Assembly: GCF_901538265.1 (NCBI RefSeq)
Contig: NZ_LR593886.1
Coordinates: 2,586,842 to 2,650,841 of the forward strand
Origin: Gemmata massiliana
Lineage (GTDB): Bacteria > Planctomycetota > Planctomycetia > Gemmatales > Gemmataceae
Direction: 5' to 3'
Length of the DNA stretch: 64,000 nucleotides
Shown: piece after piece, positions 57,952-64,000 of the stretch
Numbering within the stretch: position 1 is the stretch's first letter
Layout of the letters: each line of letters starts with the position of its first letter
Notes under the pieces: generated by a model
Told to the model about the DNA's origin: nothing
Databases searched by the model: none
What the model saw: only the letters and a program-made list of their open reading frames with translations
Program-made: the position numbers and the translations under genes

Positions 57952-59151
57952 CAGGGCCGGCGCACTTCATTTAGTCGTCAGAATCTTAAGCACTTTGAGC
58001 AGGTATTGATCGTCCCAGGCGGCCTTCATGCGTCGAGTACGAATGCTGCCCTTGGTGTCCGCCCGCTGGAGCAGGGACAGGGCAACCCGGCGAATCATGC
58101 CCAGGTTGGCCCCGGCGTGTCCGGCCCGAGCCCGGCTGTCGTCTTCCCGGAACGCGATGTCCAGACACCAATGGAGCCCGTTCTCAATGCCCCAATGGTT
58201 GCGGATGTACCCCGCCAGCTCGACCGCCCCGATCCGCAAGCTGGTGAGGTAGTAATGGGCGGTGCTCTCATTCGGCTTCCCGTTCACCACCCGCTCCCGG
58301 CACACCAGGGCCACGGCCCCAACATCGGCCCACCCGCTCGGTAGCCCTTCCGGATCTTCAACCACCGTCACGTACCGCTCTTCCTCGTGCCCGTCCTCGA
58401 CCGCGGACCCCATGTCACACCCGGCGAACGCGTCCTCCCCGGCCCGCGCGAACACCTCCGCCACCGCGCCGCGCAACCCCTTCTGGTTCCCCTTCACGCA
58501 CACCACGTAATGCCCGCCCTGGGTGCGGATCTGGGACACCAACTCCTTCTGGCAAAAGGCCGCGTCGACGGTCACCACCGCGCCCGTCAGATCCAGGGCG
58601 CCCAACAGATCTGGGGCCTTGGTGATCTCGTGTCCGCCCTCGGGCACGGACCGCTGGCCCAGGATCAACCGGTTCTCCACGGCCCACGCCTCGACCAGAT
58701 GCAAGCACCCGGTGAACGTGTTCTTGGTGGACCGCCGGGCGCTCTTACCATCGATCGCCACGTGCACCAGGCCGGTACTCTCGCATGCGGCTGCCATCCA
58801 GCGCCCGAACCGGTCCGCGAACGCGTCCGGGTCCAGCTTGGCGAACACGCGCTCGAACGTGTCCGGGCTCGGAACCCCGTGGGGCAACCGCAGGTACGGG
58901 GCGAACAACGTTTGCTTGGCCCGACCGAACGCGGCCACCTGGTCCCACCCGTCGGCCCCGGCGATCACCGCACACGTGGCCAACGTGAGGATATCCACCA
59001 GCTCATGCAACTTGTTCTTCGTTTCGCGGCGCGGGTCTGGCACATCCGCAAACACCGCCAGCAGCGGAATACTCATCGGGGTTCCTCCATAACAACCCCG
59101 ATATAGACGTAAATGCGGCTGCCGTCACGGGTTCATAGTGCGCCAACCCTG
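57952..59151 (-). mobile_element. ISAs1-family insertion sequence, copy 2
   Basis: 1,200 bp with one transposase. Tips are imperfect inverted repeats: CAGGGCCGGCGCACT at the left and, inverted, CAGGGTTGGCGCACT at the right. It is flanked by an exact 10-bp direct repeat, GGGAAAGCCG (57942-57951 and 59152-59161), in line with the 8-10 bp duplications of the family. It sits inside the phosphatase remnant. Confidence 0.95.
57967..59076 (-). CDS. ISAs1-family transposase
   Basis: 369 residues, uninterrupted. Same blocks as the first copy: 'VFADVPDPRRETKNKLHELVDIL', 'DTFERVFAKLDPDAFADRFGRWM', 'HVAIDGKSARRS', 'AVVTVDAAFCQKE', 'YIRNHWGIENGLHWCLDIAFREDDSR'. GGAGGAAC lies 7 bases before the ATG. About 70% identical by eye to the copy at 104-1216, with different tip sequences, so the two arrived separately. 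Confidence 0.93.
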   Translation of the reverse strand: MSIPLLAVFADVPDPRRETKNKLHELVDILTLATCAVIAGADGWDQVAAFGRAKQTLFAPYLRLPHGVPSPDTFERVFAKLDPDAFADRFGRWMAAACESTGLVHVAIDGKSARRSTKNTFTGCLHLVEAWAVENRLILGQRSVPEGGHEITKAPDLLGALDLTGAVVTVDAAFCQKELVSQIRTQGGHYVVCVKGNQKGLRGAVAEVFARAGEDAFAGCDMGSAVEDGHEEERYVTVVEDPEGLPSGWADVGAVALVCRERVVNGKPNESTAHYYLTSLRIGAVELAGYIRNHWGIENGLHWCLDIAFREDDSRARAGHAGANLGMIRRVALSLLQRADTKGSIRTRRMKAAWDDQYLLKVLKILTTK

Positions 59152-59161
59152 GGGAAAGCCG
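59152..59161 (+). repeat. target-site duplication, right copy
   Basis: GGGAAAGCCG immediately right of the insertion sequence, identical to 57942-57951. Confidence 0.92.
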
Positions 59162-59330
59162 CGAAGAGATCGAGCAGTATCTGCGTGACTACCGTGCCCA
59201 GGTGCCGCTTTCGGCGCCATCATCACAATCGGAATTTATCTCCGGTTTATCCTGCATTGCCGATAACAAATTGGCACAGAGAGTCCAATAACTTTGGTAG
59301 ACAGCGGGCTTTCGGTAACTGGGGCGATTC

Positions 59331-60695
59331 GTGACGGCATTACGCACAGTTTTGTTCGCGGCCACGGTGTGCGGCTTAATCGGCTGCTCGACACCGAAGG
59401 GCGCGGATCGCTCCCGGGTTTCGGCTGCCGTCGAAGCTCGCTTCGGCCAACCGGTGGGACCGAACGGCCCAAAAACTGAGCAATTGATTGTTCCGGAGCG
59501 CCTGGAACGCGGCGAACCGCTCACCGAAGAACAAGCCGTGGTCCTCGCGTTGTGGAACAACGCCGCGTTCTACGAGCAACTCGTCGAACTCGATCTGACG
59601 CGGGCTGACCTCGTTCAAGCCGGGCTCCTCCCGAACCCGGAGTTCGTCTACTACTGGCCCGCCGCGAACAAGCCGTTCAAGTACCTCATCGATTTCCCGA
59701 TCGAGTCGCTCTGGCTCCGCCCGTTGCGAATGAAGGCAACCGCGGCAGAAAACGAACGGGCCTCCGCGCGACTGACGCAACTCGCACTCGACCTCATTCG
59801 CGACACGCGCCAGGCATATGCCGACCTCCAGCTCGCCCGCGACCGCGTGCGCGTATCGGAGCGGGCGGTGCAGTTGCGCGAGGACATCCTCAAGCTCGCG
59901 GAGGCGCGTCTGAAGGCCGGGGACGCGAGCGAACTGGAAGCCTCGACTGCCCGGATCGATGCGCTCCAGGCGCGGCAAGACCTCACTCGCACCGGGTACG
60001 AGATCCCGGTCGCGCGGGAGCGCCTGCGGAACCTCACCGGGCTCTCGGCGGTTACCGTCGAACTCGTGCCGGACGCCGCGGTATTCGACCCGCACGTGGG
60101 AACCCCGCTCGACGAACTCGTTGCCGAGGCGGTTGCGACGCGCCCGGACGCGGCCGCCGCCGACCACGCGGCCCGCGCCGCGGTCGAGCGCCTGCGGGTC
60201 GCGCGCCTCGGCTGGGTGCGGTTCCTCGGGTTGCTCGATGCCACCAGCGGCCGCGTCACCGGGCACGAGTTCAGCCCGGCGCTGCGGATGACGGTCCCGA
60301 TCTTCAACCGCAACCAGGGCGGGATCGCGCGGGCACAAGCCGAACTCGACCAACTCGAGCGCCGCAAAGTAACGGTTTACAACCAGATCGTGCAGGACGT
60401 GCGGACCGCGCACGCGCGCTACCAGCAGGCCCGGGCCGAATTGGACCTCCTGAAGAACAAGACGCGGCCGGAAGTGGAAGCCACAATCAAGCGGGCGCGG
60501 GCCGCGTTCGAGAAGGGCGGCGTGACGTACCTGCTGGTACTGGAAACCAACCGCCAGTTGATCGACACTTACGCCCGCGAAGCGCAACTGTTCGCCGACC
60601 TGAGACGGGCGTGGGCCGAACTGGAGCGGAGCGTGGGGCGCAAGTTGAGTTCCCCGGGCCGCGATTCCGTCGGGAGTGAGAAGCCATCACCATGA
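59331..60695 (+). CDS. outer-membrane efflux lipoprotein (TolC/CusC-like)
   Basis: 454 residues from a GTG. Lipoprotein signal 'TALRTVLFAATVCGLIGC' with the lipobox Cys at residue 19. Two outer-membrane-efflux repeats: 'LTEEQAVVLALWNNAAFYEQLVELDLTRADLVQAGLLPNPEF' and 'LVAEAVATRPDAAAADHAARAAVERLRVARLG', each with long coiled helices ('VQLREDILKLAEARLKAGDASELEAS', 'ARYQQARAELDLLKNKTRPEVEA'). Forms the trimeric outer-membrane channel of the RND pump coded just downstream (ATGA overlap). Confidence 0.9.
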   Translation: MTALRTVLFAATVCGLIGCSTPKGADRSRVSAAVEARFGQPVGPNGPKTEQLIVPERLERGEPLTEEQAVVLALWNNAAFYEQLVELDLTRADLVQAGLLPNPEFVYYWPAANKPFKYLIDFPIESLWLRPLRMKATAAENERASARLTQLALDLIRDTRQAYADLQLARDRVRVSERAVQLREDILKLAEARLKAGDASELEASTARIDALQARQDLTRTGYEIPVARERLRNLTGLSAVTVELVPDAAVFDPHVGTPLDELVAEAVATRPDAAAADHAARAAVERLRVARLGWVRFLGLLDATSGRVTGHEFSPALRMTVPIFNRNQGGIARAQAELDQLERRKVTVYNQIVQDVRTAHARYQQARAELDLLKNKTRPEVEATIKRARAAFEKGGVTYLLVLETNRQLIDTYAREAQLFADLRRAWAELERSVGRKLSSPGRDSVGSEKPSP

Positions 60696-61999
60696 CATAC
60701 CGGCACGGCCTTCTCACCGGGATTACCAGCACCGCGCTCGCGGCCGGGGCCATCGGCGCGGCGTGGTGGGTCGTCGCCGCGCCGATCAAGGAGCCGACCA
60801 AGTCGGCGGCCCCCGGTATCCCCGCGACCGTGCCCAAGCCGTTCAAGGAAGATCAGGCCGCGACGGTCGTGCTCACCGCCGACGCCGAAGCGAAACTCGC
60901 ACTCCGCACCGCCCCGGTGACGCGCGCGTCGGTACCGCGGGCGCGCGTGTTCGGCGGGGAGGTGGTGGTCCCGCCCGGGCGCTCGATCCTGGTCTCCGCG
61001 CCGCTCGCCGGCACGCTCAAAGCGGGCACTGCGCCGGTCCCCGGTCAGCTCGTGCGGGCCGGCAAGCCGGTACTGCAACTCGTACCGGTGCTCGACCCGG
61101 TTGGCCGCGCGAACCTGACCGCGGCCCGCGTGGACGCCGACGGGCAGGTGAAGACGGCCGACGAGCAGCTGAAACTCGCGCGCATTACGCTGGGGCGCGC
61201 CAAGGAAGTTCTCGCCGAAGGCGGCGGGCGTCAGCGCGACGTGGACGACGCGAACGCCGCGCTAAAGGTGGCCGAGCAGACCCACGCAGCCGCGACCGCG
61301 CGGCGCGACTTGCTCGGGAAGGTGCTGGGCGAACTCGACTCCGGCACCGCGGCACCCATTCCCATCGACGCACCCGCGGACGGTGTGCTGCGGAACGTGA
61401 ACTCGCTCCCCGGCCAGATGGTCCCGGCCGGCGCGCCACTGTTCGAGGTCATCAACCTCGATGCCGTCTGGGTCCGCGTGCCGGTGTACGTCGGCGACCG
61501 CGAGGAGATCGACGGCGCCTTCGCGACGATCCGGCCGCTTGCCGCTCCCACGGGTAGTAGCGGACGAGGCGCTTGGGCCGTGGGCGCTCCACCGACCGCG
61601 AACCCGCTCGCGGGGACCGTGGACCTCTTCTTCCACACGCTCAACCCGGACCCGAGTGACGACCGCTGGAAGGCGGTCGCGGGTGCCGTGGGCGGGTTCG
61701 CCGTCGCGCCGTTCGCCGGGGCGCCGCTCGGTCCCGGTCAGCGGGTCGCGGTCATGCTCGCGCTCAAGGAGCCGGCCGAGGCACTGATCGTGCCGTGGGC
61801 GGCCGTGCTCTACGACTTCCACGGCGGGACGTGGGTTTATGTGAAGACCGCCGACCGCACGTACTCGCGCGAGCGCGTGCGGGTGCGCCACGTGACCGGT
61901 GAGCGGGCCGTTTTGGACGACGGGCCGGCGCCGGGCAAGGAAGTTGTGAGCGCGGGCGCGGCGGAACTGTTCGGTACCGAAACCGGGTTCAGCAAGTAA
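60692..61999 (+). CDS. RND efflux periplasmic adaptor (membrane fusion protein)
   Basis: 435 residues. N-terminal membrane anchor ('[23 protein letters not shown]'). The barrel-sandwich hybrid halves are '[27 protein letters not shown]' and '[48 protein letters not shown]', around a helical hairpin ('[33 protein letters not shown]'). A beta-barrel and membrane-proximal domain follow. No Met-rich metal-binding stretch was noticed. Links the TolC-like channel to the RND permease. Confidence 0.9.
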   Translation: MTYRHGLLTGITSTALAAGAIGAAWWVVAAPIKEPTKSAAPGIPATVPKPFKEDQAATVVLTADAEAKLALRTAPVTRASVPRARVFGGEVVVPPGRSILVSAPLAGTLKAGTAPVPGQLVRAGKPVLQLVPVLDPVGRANLTAARVDADGQVKTADEQLKLARITLGRAKEVLAEGGGRQRDVDDANAALKVAEQTHAAATARRDLLGKVLGELDSGTAAPIPIDAPADGVLRNVNSLPGQMVPAGAPLFEVINLDAVWVRVPVYVGDREEIDGAFATIRPLAAPTGSSGRGAWAVGAPPTANPLAGTVDLFFHTLNPDPSDDRWKAVAGAVGGFAVAPFAGAPLGPGQRVAVMLALKEPAEALIVPWAAVLYDFHGGTWVYVKTADRTYSRERVRVRHVTGERAVLDDGPAPGKEVVSAGAAELFGTETGFSK

Positions 62000-62004
62000 C
62001 CGCC

Positions 62005-64000
62005 ATGCTCACCGCGCTCATTTCCAATTCGATCCGGCTCCGCGCCGTCGTCCTCGCGCTGTGCGCGGTGCTGCTCGTCGTCGGGTCGCGCTCCGTCCAG
62101 CGGGCGCCGCTCGACGTGTTCCCCGAGTTCGCCCCGCCGCTCGTCGAGATCCAGACCGAAGCGCCGGGCCTCTCCACGAACGAGGTCGAATCGCTCGTCA
62201 CGATGCCGATCGAGAACGCGCTCAACGGCGTGCCGCACGTGAAGACGGTGCGGTCGAAGTCCGTACTCGGGCTCTCGCAGGTGGTACTGGTTCTCGAGGG
62301 CGGCGCGGACGTGATGCGGGTCCGCCAGATCGTCCAGGAGCGGGTCACCGCGGTCACGCGCCTGCTCCCCACTGTTGCGCTGCCGCCCGTCATCCTCCAG
62401 CCACTGTCCACCACCAGCCGCGTGATGAAGATCGGCATCCTCTCGGCGAAGGGTGCGAACCTATCGCAGCGCGACCTCACCGAGGTGGTGATGTGGACGA
62501 TTCGGCCGAAGTTGATGTCGGTCCCGGGGGTGGCGAACGTCGCGGTGTGGGGCCAGCGCGACAAACAGTTTCAGGTGATCGTCCACCCCGACGAGTTGCG
62601 GGCGAACAACGTCACGCTCGACATGGTGACGCTGGCCGCGCGCGACGCGGTCGCGCTCGAAGGCGGCGGGTTCGTGGACACACCGAACCAGCGGGTCGCG
62701 ATCCGCCACTCGCAGTACGTGCGCACTCCGGCGGACCTTGGGCAAACGGTGGTCGATCCGCGTGGGGGAGCGTCTCTGCGATTGCGGGACGTAGCGAAGG
62801 TCCAGTACGGCTCCCCGCCGGCCATCGGCGACGCGGTCATCAACGACGAACCGGGCATTCTGCTTATCGTGGAGAAGCAGCCCGAAGCGAACACGCTCGA
62901 ACTCACGCGCGGGGTCGAAGCGGCCATCGAAGACCTGCGACCGGGGCTAAAGGGCGTGGAGGTCGATACGACCATTTTCCGCCCCGCCACATTCATCGAG
63001 CGCGCCATCGAAAACCTGTCACACGCCCTCGTTATCGGGTGTGCGTTGGTCGCGGTGATCCTCGTGGTGTTCCTCTTCGACTGGCGCACCGCGGTCATCA
63101 GTTTGACCGCGATCCCGCTGTCCCTGGTCGCCGCGCTCATGGTGTTCGCGTATAGCGGCGCGACAATCAACACAATGGTATTGGCCGGGTTAGTCATCGC
63201 GCTGGGCGAGGTCGTAGACGACGCGATCATTGACGTCGAGAACATCTCGCGCCGGTTGCGCCTGGCGACACCGGAGGCCGCACGATCCCCTTTCAGCATC
63301 GTGCTCGCGGCCTCGCTCGAAGTGCGCTCCGCGGTGGTCTACGCGAGCCTGATTGTGGTGCTCGTGTTCCTGCCGGTCTTCTTCCTCGACGGGCTGGCCG
63401 GTGCATTCTTCCGGCCGCTCGCACTGGCCTATGTCGTAGCGATCGCCGCGTCGCTGTTCGTTGCGCTCACCGTCACGCCCGCGATGTCGTACATGCTGCT
63501 CACGGGCCGCGCTCACACTGCGGAACGCGATCCGCCGCTGACGCGAGTTCTGAAGAGCGGGTACCGGCTCGTATTGCCGGCGTTTGTGGTTCGGCCGTGG
63601 CAGTGCCTCGCGGCGCTGGTCCTCGCGTTTGCCGTCACGGGCGCCGCGGCCACGCGGCTCGGCCAGGAGTTCCTGCCGAACTTCCAGGAAACCGACTTCC
63701 TCATGCACTTCGTGGAGAAGCCCGGTACCTCGGTGGAGGCGATGAACCGCGTGACGACGGCCGCGAGCAAGGAGCTGCGCGCGCTCGAAAACGAGAAGGG
63801 GCAGAAGCTCGTTCGCAACTTCGGCTCGCACATCGGGCGCGCGGAGGTCGCGGACGAACCGGTCGGGCCGAACTTCACTGAGCTGTGGATCAGCATCCCG
63901 GAAGACGCGGACTACGAACCGACGGTGAAGAAGATCGCGGACGTGGTGTACGCCTACCCCGGACTGTACCGCGACCTCCTGACCTACCTGCGCGAGCGCA
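62005..64000 (+). CDS. RND efflux permease, heavy-metal (CusA/CzcA) type, 3' end outside window
   Basis: First 665 residues of a protein normally about 1,030 long. N-terminal helix then '[38 protein letters not shown]', which is the HME-RND opening ('D.FP...P..V.IQTEA.GLS..EVE'); porter domain to about 330; helices '[77 protein letters not shown]' with the proton-relay Asp pair in 'VVDDA', and '[10 protein letters not shown]'-like closing helix. The sequence runs open to the window end. Likely exports divalent or monovalent metal cations with the two genes before it; the metal cannot be told from the part seen. Confidence 0.93.
   Translation, partial: MLTALISNSIRLRAVVLALCAVLLVVGSRSVQRAPLDVFPEFAPPLVEIQTEAPGLSTNEVESLVTMPIENALNGVPHVKTVRSKSVLGLSQVVLVLEGGADVMRVRQIVQERVTAVTRLLPTVALPPVILQPLSTTSRVMKIGILSAKGANLSQRDLTEVVMWTIRPKLMSVPGVANVAVWGQRDKQFQVIVHPDELRANNVTLDMVTLAARDAVALEGGGFVDTPNQRVAIRHSQYVRTPADLGQTVVDPRGGASLRLRDVAKVQYGSPPAIGDAVINDEPGILLIVEKQPEANTLELTRGVEAAIEDLRPGLKGVEVDTTIFRPATFIERAIENLSHALVIGCALVAVILVVFLFDWRTAVISLTAIPLSLVAALMVFAYSGATINTMVLAGLVIALGEVVDDAIIDVENISRRLRLATPEAARSPFSIVLAASLEVRSAVVYASLIVVLVFLPVFFLDGLAGAFFRPLALAYVVAIAASLFVALTVTPAMSYMLLTGRAHTAERDPPLTRVLKSGYRLVLPAFVVRPWQCLAALVLAFAVTGAAATRLGQEFLPNFQETDFLMHFVEKPGTSVEAMNRVTTAASKELRALENEKGQKLVRNFGSHIGRAEVADEPVGPNFTELWISIPEDADYEPTVKKIADVVYAYPGLYRDLLTYLRER

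Larger units (their letters stand above)
57427..59291 (+). pseudogene. Tat-exported protein phosphatase (CX5R), frameshifted and split by an insertion sequence
   Basis: The reading begins with a twin-arginine signal ('SSRRRFLALMAGTTVAGG', about 57436) and 'FHPVEPGVFYHSGQMTRTGLKLVLSACHIKTFVTLR', continues to 'SFLDIVSDPAS' near 57815, shifts frame, then reads 'PVLVHCFAGIHRTGTTCALFRV' with the C-x5-R-T catalytic loop of dual-specificity phosphatases, up to 'SYGFKSGKA' at 57950. The insertion sequence at 57952-59151 follows. Beyond it, in another frame, 'EEIEQYLRDYRAQVP' to a stop at 59289-59291 supplies the C-terminus. No usable start is seen upstream. Non-functional. Confidence 0.8.

Noticed and set aside
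59331..60587. Long minus-strand frame opposite the TolC-like gene
   Set aside because: Antisense shadow; the plus-strand product has a lipobox and both efflux-protein repeats.

Overview
The window looks like chromosomal DNA of a planctomycete of the Gemmata type. This rests on high GC, a leucine-rich-repeat protein of the 'GLKELAALxxLTxL' type, a lactonase with the 'LMEDRSVPSA' N-terminus common in this group, several ECF sigma factors, a very large polytopic membrane protein with a zinc ribbon, and many ATGA/GTGA stop-start overlaps. No rRNA gene, complete tRNA or CRISPR array was seen.

Layout. (a) 0-13.4 kb: an intact ISAs1-family insertion sequence, a 2,059-residue membrane protein, an LRR protein, a decayed sigma-54 activator, and a MarR regulator coupled to a secreted double-domain esterase. 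(b) 13.7-27.3 kb: chromosomal genes in tight operons. These are an ECF sigma factor with a ZAS zinc-finger anti-sigma; a six-gene unit (ECF sigma, short-chain reductase, two tiny membrane proteins, a ferric-reductase-like/Rieske fusion, an exported Cys-rich protein); a GAF/PAS sigma-54 activator; and a DinB / NRDE / DedA-ATP-grasp fusion / CoaB-like operon followed by a redoxin. (c) 27.57-52.01 kb: a genomic island between two copies of a 17-bp tRNA T-arm-like repeat (TAGGTTCAAATCCTATC). It carries a broken integrase at its left end and a complete-looking contractile tail module without capsid, terminase or portal genes. (d) 52-55.5 kb: a second, frameshifted integrase and the remains of a phage/plasmid-type P-loop replication ATPase, suggesting a second element in tandem. 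(e) 55.5-64 kb: a BASS-family transporter, a decayed PepSY-like gene, a Tat-exported phosphatase gene broken by frameshifts and by a second ISAs1 element (exact 10-bp target duplication), and a CusCBA-type RND efflux operon running off the end.

The most interesting part is the tail module at 30.6-51.3 kb. Its order is: unknown opener, sheath, tube, small chaperone-like protein, charged repeat protein in the tape-measure slot, OmpA/peptidoglycan-binding protein, a caspase-like His/Cys protease candidate, gpD-type hub, gpV-type spike, spike tip, gp25, baseplate J, a large gpI-like protein with flagellin-IN-type repeats, and two fibre-like proteins. This is a contractile injection system or tailocin. 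A protease-like putative cargo and a wall-binding protein sit inside the structural operon, and neither the AAA+ ATPase nor the DUF4255 cap protein usual in extracellular CIS loci was recognised. All functional statements are read from motifs and gene order; no database search was run.
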